Part shown: in pieces, positions 44,701 to 56,040 of the stretch
Layout of the letters: every line of letters begins with the position of its first letter
Position numbering within the stretch: position 1 is the first letter of the stretch
Source: Acephala macrosclerotiorum
Taxonomy: Eukaryota; Ascomycota; Leotiomycetes; Helotiales; Mollisiaceae
Direction: 5' to 3'
Assembly: GCA_014904845.1 (NCBI GenBank)
Contig: MU119446.1
Coordinates: forward strand, 1 to 64,000
Length of the DNA: 64,000 nt
Program-made: the position numbers and the translations under genes
Notes under the pieces: model-generated
What the model saw: the letters and a program-made list of their open reading frames with translations, nothing else
Told to the model about the DNA's origin: nothing
Database searches by the model: none

Positions 44701-47074
44701 TCGTGAAAATGCCTCTTTCGCACCAATGTCTTTGACAAGTGGTAGGTTCAACGGTGGTCGTGACCAGACTCGGAGAAGCTTCTCAAACCCTGGTCAGACG
44801 CTCATTCTCTCAAGCTGAGACGCGAGCGCAAGAGTATCTTTCCACATCACTTCATAAACATCGTCGCTAGAGAGTTCGAGTTCTTGTTGAGGTTGCTCTA
44901 CTTGAATGCATCGTGGCTTGACAATGTCGGAGATGAGCGTGACGGTAGCGGTCCGGTCTTGAGCGAAAAAGGAAGGTTCCTTCAATGCTAGACAAGCAGT
45001 CTCTACAAGTTCTAGGATGACTTTGTTTGCTTCTCTGATTTTGGCAGCTATAGCTGCGCGACCGAATTTGTGAATCTCATCCGGCGCCTCGGATAGGCTG
45101 ACAGCAGAGCAATAGAGTCTGAGGATTTGAGGATATAACTTGAGAATATTCTTTTGACAATGAGCTATAGCGAAATGTCAGAATGTCGGGAAGCATTCAT
45201 TATGATCTATACTGACGTAGTCTTTCATGAAACGCTTGGCTGCCCAATTCAGTGTTACCATAGATCTCTATAGATCCGGTTGCGATAGAACATTGCAAAG
45301 CGGTCTCAGCAAAGGAAGCTCTTTGGTTTTTGCCACTTTCGATTGTAGCTAATCTCTTGTACTTCTCAAGATATGCTGGGACTTTCATCAGCAAAAGACG
45401 AGATAGGGTCAGGCTCCGATCGCACTTTTAGGATCCTTCGCATCTAGATCTTTGGTTTCTCCCAGAAAATTTGCTAGATCTCCACGAGTTGGCTTGGCTA
45501 CGGAACTGGGTCAGCATGTCAGGCGGGACATAGATGAGGCTATCTTACATTGCGAACCACGAATTCTCTGTAGTAAGTGCAGTGCTTCGTCAACAGATAT
45601 GACACGCAATATGTGAGCTTGGACCTTGCCTAAAGCCCTCAAGTCTTCATCTAGGGTTAGATCCACAGGCTCTGTGCCGTGGTACTTGAGTACCAGATAA
45701 AGAATTCGCAAGCGGTTCGAAGGTTGCACCCATGTAGGGATGCACTTGATATTCAGCCAACGATTGTCTATCCCACGGCCTGGTCTGTACGGCATTTTTT
45801 ACAGAATTGATTTGAGACAATTATTGAAGAACGGCCTTTCCTCAGGTGCAAAGTCCCAAGCTTGTATGAGATAGCACAGAAAGCTGTGCAATTCGAAATT
45901 GAGCTGATATATGTACTCAGGACGAGAGTCCAAGAACTTGCAGCAGCAGTCAAAGACTAGCTCCAGGTTTTGAGGGCCAATGCGAACGCGCCGACGACAA
46001 GCTGTCCTGGCCAATGACACTATGACAATTTTCAGAAACGAGAGCTGTTCGTCTATTTTGATATCCCTTTGAATAGTCAATCCTGTGACCAAATTCAATG
46101 AGAACGTCATGAGGTCTGTGATGCCGGGAATAGAACTTTCGACGAGTGGGATGCTGATGATGAGTGGCTCCAAAGGCTGTATCAATTTGCGCTGACCTTG
46201 AGTCATAGCCTCCCTCCATTCTCGTGGTAGCTGCTTGAATTGAGGAGGGGACTGAACGTTGCCAATGATCTTTGGGTTGTGAAGTGAAGACTTGGTTGCA
46301 TCGTGAATGATAGAGTCGACGAAGTTAGAATCGCAAGCAAAGAGGAGACGAGCGAACAGAGAGTGTCCTGACTCATCAACAAATCTCCTCTTGTCGACGG
46401 TCTTCGTCCGAGTTTCAGGAAAGAGAGATGGTAGTAGGCCTTGCAGCAACTCTGAGAAATGCCTACCCCTCTCTTCAACGTCTGGGTGCTTGTAACGCTT
46501 GCGTCGAGCCACACGATTCAGGAAAGTCTTCACGTGAGTAACGGAGAACCGTGCGAGCATTGAGAGTAGAGCAAATGTTCCTCCCACCCCATCTCAGAAG
46601 GTCTTCCATTGCTTGGTACGAAGTGCAATCGCTAGACGATTGATTGCGTGGGACCTGATGTAGATTGAGAAGTCTTGGCTAATGGCTATCGAGAGAGCTC
46701 TCGGCGAATTTGAAGTATACACCTAGATTGTAAAGACTGCCGGAGAGATTGCCTCGCGCTCAGTCAACGCAAGAAGATGTGTAGTGACTTCTGTCTCGGA
46801 GTTGGGGTATTCTCTTAGAAGTGAGTTGAAGTAGGCGGCCAATTCTGGCGGGGTAGAACGCCGAAGCACATTATTGTCGAACAGGATCGCCATCGTCGTA
46901 CATGTGTCTGCGCCGGCTTGTGATGTTTGAGAAGCTTCCGATGTGAATAGGAGCAATTGATCTTATCGTGATTTCTGATGAGAGAGCTTTGTTTGAGGCT
47001 ATGCCTTTGAGTCTTGACATGGTCGCATATGACTTCAGGCTATCGACAGGGGCTGCTGCGCCGTTGCAGCGCAT
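41795..47074 (-). pseudogene. Very large protein, unrecognised, heavily broken
   Basis: A continuous run of conserved-looking helical sequence reads on the minus strand for over 5 kb. This implies a protein of roughly 1,700 aa, with leucine-rich segments resembling an alpha-solenoid toward the C-terminus (FAAETLSHLLRASKHIDVRI, ADVTCVLGLLELR). I cannot name the family. Reading continues in the same frame through in-frame stops at 46723-46725, 46594-46596, 45799-45801, 44794-44796, 43798-43800, 43516-43518 and 43237-43239. It changes frame near 46955, 45420 (A-run), 44600, 44470, 44100 and 42180. Some short introns also exist (for example, donor near 45540). TGA and TAG at sites where a tryptophan or glutamine would fit suggest transition mutations. 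An originally essential-looking housekeeping protein would not tolerate this, so this is probably a duplicate or accessory copy. Confidence 0.7.
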
Positions 47075-48141
47075 TTCTGGCGCCTAAATGCAACGTCTCA
47101 TAGTCCATACGAAGAAGATACGAACTGAGCTCTCTTACTGAGTCTCTATATAATTAGGTTGTAATACCGAGTAGGAGCGACCAAAGACCAAAAGGGGAAT
47201 ACCTCGGAGTTGCAGTAAAGTTTCACGACTGGCGGTTTATGGGTTGATGAATGATTGATTAAAGCGGCCAGCAGACACGGGCTTGCTGCGTGGGCGGTAA
47301 ATTTAGCGAACGATATCCTGTAAATTTTAGCGCAAAAGCCCTAGTGACTTGTCCTCGACTTACGAGGTTAGCGCTGCAGATCAGTAAAGAGCATATCCAG
47401 TTTTAAGTTGTCAGCTAGGGGAAGAATTCAAGGGAGTGACAATGTCGCACTCAGCGAGCCATTCTGGAGTTCAAGGTCCTCACTGGAACCATCGCGACTT
47501 TCTTTCATCTCGTAGAATATGCGTTAAGCTTCTCCAGAGAGCCCGGTAGGCATTGTGTATCAATGTGCTTAGCAATTTTCGGACTTTTAGACCCGAAATA
47601 GTGGATATCAAAATCGATATTTGAGTTTCAACTGGAAGAGGATTCTAACTCAAGCTTCATTTTAATCTTTCCTTCCTGGCTGCCTTTTATTGACTTACCA
47701 CGAGGAAAGGGGGAGGTTTAAGGGAAGTTTAGCGAGCAAATCAAGCTACTGCAAAGTGGCCGATGTACCCCGAACAACACAGGAATAAATCCCGAGAAGC
47801 ACAATCACTTTTTCCCACCAACTTCGGAGTAGCTTCAAAACAGTTGTGCGTATACATGGCGCTTGCGTGAAAGGGGGCCGACCAAGAGCCGTTATCCAAA
47901 AGCCATTCGGGTGTTCTAGGAACCCGGAATCTAGGAGTCTAGTTAGAATCCGAGATTCCGGATTCTCAGACATGTTTCGATTTCGCTTTTTCGACAAATT
48001 TAATATAAAAAGACTTCACCTTCTTTCATGTTATGAAGTCTTTATTCAGTCACATTTCATTTCTCAATTCTCACACTCTACCATCTGTACCACGCACTCT
48101 CGCAGCGCTTCTCCTCTGAAAGTGAATAACCCAAATACACC
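47075..48141. other. Intergenic, alpha/beta hydrolase upstream region
   Basis: About 1.07 kb without a supported gene. It contains a short imperfect palindromic stretch around 47930-47965 (CGGAATCT and its complement AGATTCCG) and the hydrolase promoter near the right end. Confidence 0.45.
48004..48010 (+). promoter_or_regulatory. Candidate TATA box of the alpha/beta hydrolase gene
   Basis: TATAAAA located 132 bp before the start codon at 48142. The intervening CT-rich stretch (cattctcacactctaccatc type) resembles a fungal transcription start region. Confidence 0.4.
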
Positions 48142-48909
48142 ATGTCTCAGAATCCTACCCTCGTCTTTGTTCCTGGCGCATGGCACAACGCCAGCATTTG
48201 GGATAAAGTAGCTTCACTCTTGGAAGCACAGCAATACAAATGCATCCGCATCAACCTTCCATCAACCACCGGAAACCCTTCTTCAAGCTTTAAAGACGAT
48301 GTCGATGCCGTCAGAAACACGATCATTGCAGAGATTACCCAAGGTCATGATGTTGTTGTCGTAGTGCATTCCTACGGCGGTGCAGTGGGACCCAGTGCGA
48401 TCAAAGGACTCACCAAACCCAAGGAAGGCGGCTCTTCATCAGGTCATGTCATCGGAATCGCGAGCATGGCATCGGGTTTCGGCGCCACAGGAATCAGTTT
48501 CATCGAAGGCATGGGGGGCAAGCCACCACCATCATGGACGGTGGATGAAAAGAGAGGCTTGGCCGTTATTGTTGCCGAGCCAAGAGAATTCCTCTATCAT
48601 GACTTGCCTGAGGAAGAGGGTAAATATTGGGTCGGAAAGCTGGAGCCGCAGGCTTCGAAGCCTTTGATGGACCCCGAGGGTGGGAAGTACTCCTATGCAG
48701 GATGGATGGATGTGCCTGCTTGGTATTTGGCAACTGCGGATGATAAAGCTTTTCCTTTTGAAGTGCAGAAGATGCTAGTAGGGATAGCGAAGGACGCGGG
48801 AGGGGACATCACTGTGCGGGAGGTTCAGAGCAGTCACTCGCCAATGTTGAGCAAGCCAAAGGAGGTAGTTGACTTCCTGCTGGAAGCTGTGGCAGCATTT
48901 GTGAAATGA
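48142..48909 (+). CDS. Alpha/beta hydrolase (esterase-like)
   Basis: A small cytoplasmic serine hydrolase of the AB-hydrolase fold, single exon, 255 aa. The N-terminus LVFVPGAWHNASIWDKV carries the oxyanion-hole region. VVVHSYGGAVG holds the nucleophile serine in an HSYGG elbow. The acid is likely in ATADDKAFP and the catalytic histidine in QSSHSPMLS. There is no signal peptide. Similar proteins include plant-type methylesterases and fungal esterases of unknown substrate. Intact; no functional link to neighbours is evident. Confidence 0.88.
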   Translation: MSQNPTLVFVPGAWHNASIWDKVASLLEAQQYKCIRINLPSTTGNPSSSFKDDVDAVRNTIIAEITQGHDVVVVVHSYGGAVGPSAIKGLTKPKEGGSSSGHVIGIASMASGFGATGISFIEGMGGKPPPSWTVDEKRGLAVIVAEPREFLYHDLPEEEGKYWVGKLEPQASKPLMDPEGGKYSYAGWMDVPAWYLATADDKAFPFEVQKMLVGIAKDAGGDITVREVQSSHSPMLSKPKEVVDFLLEAVAAFVK

Positions 48910-49083
48910 GGGAAGGAATCGCGGATCTCTGATCTTCATTTGATACACTAGAATGATAGCTAGACCTGTGAAATTAGACTCTCCCCTCTTCATACACTTA
49001 CTTCCCGTCCTTACTTTGTGGTCCCGCCCCACTCTGCTCAAGCGAGCCCCTATTTCTTAGCGACATCTACCCCGCCCCCCTTC

Positions 49084-49380
49084 TCAAAATCCCCAATCCT
49101 CTCTAATCATCTGCGCTCCCTTCTCACCAATCATAAATACTGGCCCTTGAATGTGCACACCCGGCAAGGCTAGAATGATGCTATTATTAACGACTCGCAA
49201 CCTATTGACTCTATAAGCTCTGAGACGAGGATCCACAACCCCACCATCTTCGAATGGTCGCATGACATTAATTCCGCTCGCATGCCAATTTGGAATCGTG
49301 TTTGCCTTTACATATTTGAAGATGGCATCTCCATCCTCATCAGTAACAGAGGCACCCGGAGAGACTTCGCCATTGTACAT
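49084..49380 (-). pseudogene. GMC oxidoreductase C-terminal fragment
   Basis: Only the last 98 or so residues of a flavin-dependent glucose-methanol-choline oxidoreductase remain. They include NWHASGINVM around the catalytic histidine, DGGVVDPRLR, LRVVNNS and HIQGPVFMIGEKGAQMI. Upstream sequence does not continue the family. No FAD-binding GxGxxG start is present within the neighbourhood, so this is a truncated relic. Confidence 0.75.
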
Positions 49381-50107
49381 TTGGCGAGGATCCAGTGCCC
49401 TTCACGTATAGCGGGAAAAAGTATGATGCCGATATTTGGATATAATTCTCGAGGAAGAATGTAATACCAGCTATGCTGAAACACAGAGTAGCACAGCGGG
49501 GCTCATCGCAAAGTGTGTTGATGTTTATGCCTGCTCTGAAATTTAGGATTGTCTTTGACGGAATCCAAGCCATGAATGGTCATCAAGAGAAATCAAAAGA
49601 TCTCGGGCCATAAAACCGCGTAGAGTAGGAATGTGATAGCAATGAAGAGAGGTCAGTCAAGTAAGAAAATTAAATATAGTGAAGCCTAGTTATGATGTTT
49701 TAACGATCGTCTTTGCTCAAAAAGATGGAATGAGTAATAGTCGCGGCAAACATGGGAAATCAAAGTTTTGAAACGGTCTTTCTCCAAAAAAAAAAAAGCC
49801 ATGAGACGCGTGGCTTCTAGGAATACTATTTAGCCTACCTCGGCATAAAAATTCTGGGGAATCCTCATTTCTTCAATCTTGTAGCCATACTGTCGGTAAT
49901 CACTCTAGCTGTTGAAAGTCAGGGGCTGATGTCCCACTTTTAAGTGGAGATGCAATCTCTAGAGTTTTAAAGAGTTTGAGCTTTCGAGCAACAACAGACA
50001 ATCAATCAATTAATCAAGCTCAAAAACACCTCCATTCAACAGTAGCGACCTACATCATCCCAATGCTGAATGTCTCGCTCGTCATCTATCTTCCCTAAAC
50101 CATATGA
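49381..50107. other. Intergenic, no gene recognised
   Basis: Contains an 11-A homopolymer near 49787. No ORF with recognisable content; upstream of the GMC fragment the family similarity ends. Confidence 0.4.
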
Positions 50108-50789
50108 CTAGCTCATATCAAACAAGTATTTTCGCTCGGGGTTTCGCATGAAGTGGACTCCAGTCTTCTTTTCGATTCTAGTAAACAAGGCAACCATGAG
50201 TTCGCGCTGAAGATATCCATCTAAAATACAAGGGTGTGCTATCCCTACGCTGATGCAAACCACTGACTCGAAACTGCGAATCCGGAAAGGGAATTCGGTG
50301 ATGAGACGTACGGTATCTGCAGGAGATGCAACGTCCTCGTATGTATCGCAAAAGGTGATATTTTCGGAGTATCTTCTCTCGCCCACAAACGTAAACGTTT
50401 GGAAGATCACCTAGCTGATGTTGATTGCATCGAGAAAATATTAGGAGAAATCTTTTAAGAGTTGAAGACGGCGGGTGGGTTCATTGTCCCTGACGATTTT
50501 GGGGCTTCGAATCACCAATGACCTGATAGCCTTCATATCTTCAGCATTTATGTCCTTAAGAATCATCCAAATGCACAGTGAAAGTTTGCGGGTTGTGCTT
50601 AGCAAACCATTGCAAAACATGTTCGTAAGAGGTTAGAAGTTCTCGAAGGGCGATGACGAGAGGTGGCATTCCCCTCTTGAATTTGAATCCCTGTGTATGC
50701 TCGTTGCAAAATCGTGACCCTGTATAATCATCATTGACGTCCGCAAAGATGTTCTCCCGAATCTTGAAAGGAAGCTTGTCCCATGTGAA
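50108..50789 (-). pseudogene. F-box/2EXR-like protein relic
   Basis: The minus-strand reading opens with FTWDKLPFKIRENIFADVND, the LPxxIRxxIF pattern of fungal F-box or 2EXR proteins, then ALRELLTSYEHVLQWF. It continues after a frame change near 50560 as KAIRSLVIRSPKIV. Two in-frame stops follow at 50441-50443 and 50411-50413, before a last conserved-looking stretch (FPFRIRSFESVVCISVG) ending at 50108. No start ATG was found. Non-functional by appearance. Confidence 0.6.
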
Positions 50790-51723
50790 CTTCTTTTGTT
50801 GTGATGAGCTATACTACCACGTGCTTGGATAGCCATGGTGATCTCCTCGTCGTTGTTCGCTGTTATCGCTCAAGTATTCTCAGCTTCCACCATCAGCCTA
50901 CCACCCCCTGCGCAATTAAATTTTGGCCTGCCATTCTAGATGTAGGAGCCCTTTGTGGAAGACGGCTTGATCGGCCTGCTGAACTGGTTTGTGCTTTGGT
51001 GGTGTTGAAGGCGTTGACCGCTGATAGCAAGGAGGAATCCTTGGCAGTTATGATGGTGAGTTAAACATGTCCTCGTACCTCGAGGCTGAGTTGATTCGTC
51101 GGTGGGAAGGGGATGCAAAGGTATTTCTGGTGATAGACACTGGATGCTGCAAGATCTCGCTAGCTAGCGCTTCTGCTGGTCTGATATCGAGATGAGGGTT
51201 AATCTTGACAGATAGAGATGGGAAGATTATAAAAGAATCAATGGTGGCTAAAATCTTCAAAGCTTCGGCCTCAAAGAAACAGCGACGTCCCAAGTTTGCA
51301 ATAATGAGCAGACATGCCACCTGTAGGCTTCAACATGAAGTTGAGTCGCGTGCGAGACATAGCCTGTGATTCAATCACCCAATAGCTTCACTTTCAGCTT
51401 TGGGAGGGCTGGGGAGAGCACCTCAGCCTTTGAGGACTCTATCTGCTACTATAGACGTAACGGCACCTATCATTCATGCAGAAGAGGATTTTTCGTATCA
51501 CATGTGCATATTTCGCTCCCTAATTCGTGACACTTGGAAGCCCATTAAGGAGTGAATGTGACGCAAACGTTTGACAAGTCACTGCATGGCAAGGAAACTA
51601 TACAAATATCCACGTGGTGTATCTAAACAAGATGTTTATGAAAGTCATCGATGTATGTTCTGTGCTGAATTTCCGAGTCATATTCTCCAATAAACTAAGA
51701 CCTCATTCGAATTCTCAACAAAT
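50790..51723. other. Possible small gene, unresolved
   Basis: A minus-strand ORF at 51048-51320 (90 codons) could splice near 51075 to a Ser/Thr-rich stretch ending near 50880. I see no known domain and no conserved pattern, so I do not call a gene. Confidence 0.25.
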
Positions 51724-52452
51724 TTACGCCCTTTTCCAATCAAGAATTGTCCGTGATGCCTCGACGACGCTCTTATCAAGTGTTCGACCTTTTCCCATCA
51801 TCTCTCTCTTGTATCGGCTCAATTCATCAATAACACCCTCTTCGTCGCTCTTTTCGAAAACCTCAAGATTATCCTCTCCATGAATATTCCCCATCTCCGT
51901 TTCGGATCCGCTACCAATATGACTTCGTGCCCAATCCAGCAAGTCTCTCAGTGCCGCTACAATCCCTGCATCAACCTTATCTCCAGTGACCAATGTTCCA
52001 TTTTCCAAGTTATATAAATACGATCTCAGGACTGCAAGAACCCTCATCTTGGCTCGTTCAGCGGGTGATATGATATCTTCAGACTCCTCCAGGATACTTC
52101 CACCGCTTCGAATCAAAAGACATGACTCGTCCTCGATTTTACGAAACATGTTATGCTCGTTACTTTCGGTGTTACTGGTTTGTTTGTTCTTGTCTCCGTC
52201 GTATTCGATCATCGAGTTGCTTCGAGTCTTCTTGACCTTCCTTGAGCCTTCTTCGAGAAGGAAGGGCTTATTCTCATTCCAGTTCAGGAAGGAGTTTTGC
52301 ACCTTGCGGAATGGCTCGAGAGTGATAACGCGGATTTCTGGCTTGCAGAGCGGGTATGGGACTGGGTAGATCTCGTTTTCGAGTTGCGCAACAGTCAGTG
52401 TGAGCGCGGCAATCTCATCTTCGAGCTGTGAAGAGGACATTGATTTATCCAT
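51724..52452 (-). CDS. Hypothetical protein with two copies of an unrecognised helical motif
   Basis: Single exon, 242 aa, no known family. A leading coiled-coil-like stretch (residues 5-28, MSSSQLEDEIAALTLTVAQL) is followed by an acidic middle. Two similar segments follow: VLRSYLYNLENGTLV...VAALRDLLDWAR (about 138-175) and ELSRYKREMMGKGRTLD...VEASRTILDWKR (about 208-241). The same pattern occurs three times in the next gene upstream (52895-54712), so the two genes are related. No signal peptide or membrane segment. Function unknown. Confidence 0.6.
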   Translation of the reverse strand: MDKSMSSSQLEDEIAALTLTVAQLENEIYPVPYPLCKPEIRVITLEPFRKVQNSFLNWNENKPFLLEEGSRKVKKTRSNSMIEYDGDKNKQTSNTESNEHNMFRKIEDESCLLIRSGGSILEESEDIISPAERAKMRVLAVLRSYLYNLENGTLVTGDKVDAGIVAALRDLLDWARSHIGSGSETEMGNIHGEDNLEVFEKSDEEGVIDELSRYKREMMGKGRTLDKSVVEASRTILDWKRA

Positions 52453-52663
52453 CTTGCTTGCTGAGTCCTGCTCTTTGGTCTGGTGCGCTCAAGATTGTGG
52501 GTTGGTGGTTGGTATACTCAGAAGAGCTGTAGCAGGTAATTGAAGTGGGGAATTTTGGTGTCATATCTCACTAGCGTAGCGTGACTCAAATAAGTTGCGC
52601 CCATTCACCTGCAAACCTGCTTTCTCATTCGCTTCGTAGATTAATCGCAAACAGGTGATCGCT

Positions 52664-52864
52664 TCAGCCCCTTTTCCGCTCGTCGAGTAGAACCGACAAT
52701 CTGGCTGTCACTTCTACGTTAAGCCTCAATTCCTTACCTTTCATTTCTGTGAGCGCGTTCAGTGATCGAGTGAGCTTTAGTAGAGCCTTTTGAGGAAGCC
52801 ATGCATTTTTACAATGACTAATGTTACAAAGTAGGAGTCGACCATATGCATCAACCAATCCCAA
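52664..52864 (-). pseudogene. Possible fragment of the helical-motif family
   Basis: A 66-codon ORF between the two helical-motif genes, same strand. Its second half (KLTRSLNALTEMKGKELRL, then VEVTARLSVLLDE) resembles the repeated motif of its neighbours. It is too short and too weak to be called a gene with confidence. Confidence 0.3.
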
Positions 52865-52894
52865 GACGATTTCCCGCAGCAGTTCCGATACCTA

Positions 52895-54712
52895 CTACTC
52901 AGAATCGGAACCAATTCCAAGGATCTTCTCTTTTTCAGCGGCTAGGTGTTTCTGCGAGACTACTTTAAGGAACTTATTACAAGCTTCAACTACGTCATCA
53001 TCAAGTTCGATATCGCAGTCCGGATCTAAACACTGATAGTAATACTCCCGCACTACTACCCTAAACCTTTCATGATGCCAATCAGTTGCGTCTGGAAAGT
53101 CAGGGTCTTCCTCCTCCTCCTCCTCTGATATCCCTTCCTCATTCTTTCCTCTGCTCAACTTTTTCAACTTCTTTGCGTACAATCGGATGACCGGATCGGC
53201 AAGGTCCCCAGCGTCTACTTGTTCAGTATGGACGTCGAGGAAATATGCTATGGATTTTGTCTGTTGTTTCAGCAGGACTTGGCGCGTTTCATACCAGTCT
53301 CGAAGCTTGCGTTCTGACCTGCTAAGTTCACCTTCTGGTGTTGGAGGTCGTAATCGTGCGATTTCACACTTTTTACCACATGAGCAAGGTCCCTCGCATG
53401 GTATATACTCGTGATCGGACGAAGTTTCGGTCTCGGCGTCTTCGAATCTTTCCTTACTTTCTTCACTGTCGGTTGAAATTCGATCTGCGTCGCAAAGCCC
53501 CATGTTATCAGCCAATACAAATTGTAGCATCTGCAAAATTATACCGACTAGCCTCTTATCCACTTCGACTTCGATTTCTCTCTTCATGCATTCATCCAAG
53601 AATATGCGATAGTGTTGCAGAGATCTCACCGCCAACGATTCGATGTCGTCTCCTTGTGGTTCCAAGACATCAAGCTTGCAGACACCAATCTCCCATTTTT
53701 CATCTGATTTTCCTTCCGAGATCTGGAGGATCGCAATCACCTGAGCTTTGAGGGACAGGCTTAACTCATCACCGGAGTCCATTTGAGCGGCGAATACTTC
53801 CAACCTCTCCAAGGCAGCTCCGACAATGACTTGGCGATTGACTTCTATCTCATCTTGCGAGTCTCCAACCTCCGATGGTAAGCCGGACGGGGAGCTAAGA
53901 TCACCAGCGCCTCTTTCCTCCTCCTCGCGCTCACTTTCTTCCTCAGGTATGTCCTCTGGCTTGAGGCATCCCTGCTGGTCTTCATTGAAATTCCCCAGCT
54001 GGGGCCAATGAATCACGTTGCCCAGAAGTTCTGCCTCTCCTTGATTATCATTTCCCTCAACCTCCTCTGCTGTGGCCCTTACGTTCTCTTCCTGGATAGC
54101 CGCTTCCCCTTGGGTCTCCTGTTTCTCCGTGATTCCTTCGCTATGCTCTTGCGGTGAGAGCTGTGGTTTCTCGTCCTCAGACTGTGTCTCTTCCTCCTCA
54201 ATTACAGTTTCAATCTTCTTTTCAACTTCAGCTTCTTTAGACGCTTTTACTTGCTTTGTCTTAGATGGTTTGTTTCTCCGTCGAACTTCTCTTTTCAACT
54301 TGGTCAAAAAATCTGTCGTCGCTGCCACCACCTCGGTGTCCACATCTTGAGTTCCGCCTAGGTCATGCAGAACAATTCTGTACTTCCTCAAGTTCCAGAC
54401 CACAAAATCATTAGGCCTCATGCTCGCAGCATATTTCTCGTCTCTTTTCACCTTGCTTCGGAGCTCATCCACACCACCACAACTTGTGTTGCCTAAGACG
54501 GCCATGAGTTTGATTGTAGCTACTTCATCCCCGAGTCTTGGATCATCGATAGTTTCGCGTGGATGTCCTCGTAAATCGCTAGTAAAGTCGGACAACTGCT
54601 TCAACAGCCTATTCTTGATTTTGTTATGCTCCAAGGATAGATCAACCGTCCCATTTATCTCTAGAGAACTTCTGTGGGATAGGGTCCCAGAAGTCATAGT
54701 GCTTTCTGGCAT
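52895..54712 (-). CDS. Hypothetical acidic protein with three copies of the helical motif
   Basis: Single exon; the start chosen at 54712 (MPESTMTSG) gives 605 aa. An in-frame ATG at 54886 would add a hydrophobic, unconserved stretch. Three diverged copies of a module end in similar helices: NLRKYRIVLHDL...EVVAATTDFLTKL, SLQHYRIFLDEC...LVGIILQMLQFVL and VVREYYYQCLDP...DVVEACNKFLKVV. They are separated by long Glu-rich linkers (EEEETQSEDE and EEEEEDPDFPD types). A CxCxxxC-like cluster (EGPCSCGKKCEIARL) sits before the last module. No known domain. It is the larger relative of the gene at 51724-52452, on the same strand 443 bp upstream. Confidence 0.6.
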   Translation of the reverse strand: MPESTMTSGTLSHRSSLEINGTVDLSLEHNKIKNRLLKQLSDFTSDLRGHPRETIDDPRLGDEVATIKLMAVLGNTSCGGVDELRSKVKRDEKYAASMRPNDFVVWNLRKYRIVLHDLGGTQDVDTEVVAATTDFLTKLKREVRRRNKPSKTKQVKASKEAEVEKKIETVIEEEETQSEDEKPQLSPQEHSEGITEKQETQGEAAIQEENVRATAEEVEGNDNQGEAELLGNVIHWPQLGNFNEDQQGCLKPEDIPEEESEREEEERGAGDLSSPSGLPSEVGDSQDEIEVNRQVIVGAALERLEVFAAQMDSGDELSLSLKAQVIAILQISEGKSDEKWEIGVCKLDVLEPQGDDIESLAVRSLQHYRIFLDECMKREIEVEVDKRLVGIILQMLQFVLADNMGLCDADRISTDSEESKERFEDAETETSSDHEYIPCEGPCSCGKKCEIARLRPPTPEGELSRSERKLRDWYETRQVLLKQQTKSIAYFLDVHTEQVDAGDLADPVIRLYAKKLKKLSRGKNEEGISEEEEEEDPDFPDATDWHHERFRVVVREYYYQCLDPDCDIELDDDVVEACNKFLKVVSQKHLAAEKEKILGIGSDSE

Positions 54713-56040
54713 AGTTGCTGATATTGTAAGCCTTCGTGAAGATTGTCGTAGCTCTCTCAGTTCGCGAATTTGTCTTGGCAAGTGATTCGTCTTGTCTTTG
54801 AAAGTCTTGAGGAAGAAAGGTTGATTGTGAGGAAATAGAAACAAAATCAGGTTTTTATTGCACAGCCAGCTTATATAGAACTCCATGAATGCTTAGAATC
54901 AAAAATTGTATCGATTCACGATTTCCCCTCCAATTTGAGTCCCCAACAAAGTAGAGCTATGATTCAGGTAACGACTCTAAGATAAATTTCAACCATGCCA
55001 ATTACCTACATTTAAATATTCCTTCTTTTCCACATAGGGGTTGAAAACACAGAAATAGAAGCCCGTAAGATCGACTGTGTTTGCGTGAGTAAATGTAATC
55101 CCGTTTCAGGCTGTAGGCCCAAATTCTGGCTCGGTCCAGGGTGTCGCATCACAAAATTAAGGTGCGATGTACCGCAATTCAGAGGCATTTCCAAACGAAC
55201 ACGTTATATTCACAGCGACAAAGGCCTGAAGCTGGTTCTGGCCTGGAACATCCAAATGCCCAACCCCGTCAAAAAATTCGCCATCTAGGGACTCTCCTAA
55301 TTTACCTTGATCGAAAAAAAAATGTCCCATGGTCCATTCACTGACCGAGATTTCATTCAACGAAAGTCCTACGGATTATGGGACTTCTAAAGTTGGAAAT
55401 TTGCACACCTCACCATATGGTTCGCCGTACTAAGCGAGACACCCCTATCCATTCTTCTTAACTTATTATGATCAGTTTTTATCAGCTGAAATGTTTTCCG
55501 GAAGGCAGGAACTGACAAATTGCAGGAATTAAAGATGAGTGGAAGTGTCAAGAGAGAGAAGACCAAAATTCTCAAGTCACTGTTAGACACTGTTAGGGAC
55601 ATGACAATTGGCAAAATTTTGTCGAGCGATGACACGTCATAATAGAGCTACATAAGATTGACTGGTGGTATCGTCCTTGCTAGCTAATCGAAAAATCCAG
55701 AAAAGTCCCCGAAGTTGAGATTGTTGCTAGAAGTGAACTTGAGGCATTAGGGGAAAATCTTAAGAAGCGGAAGCGGTTTCGTGGAGCATATTAAAGGTAA
55801 TGGAGTAAATATAAAGAGGAAAGTCACAGTGGAGATTTGAAAGGTCTGGTTTTCAGGGTCAGAGTACTGCATAAGCCTTTCATTCGGGAGGAGAGGATGC
55901 TTTGGCGGTTCTTACAATGCATTATGTGAGTTTCTTGTTTCACCCGTGGAACATTGGATAGCTCGTTGATTATACCATGTGCTGCTTCTCCCATTGATAC
56001 TTCGGTCTCAACTATGAAATACACCCAAAACTTCCTAGAA
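54713..56040. other. Intergenic, no gene recognised
   Basis: About 1.3 kb of normal-composition DNA between the helical-motif gene and the first member of the tandem array. Short ORFs only. Confidence 0.4.
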
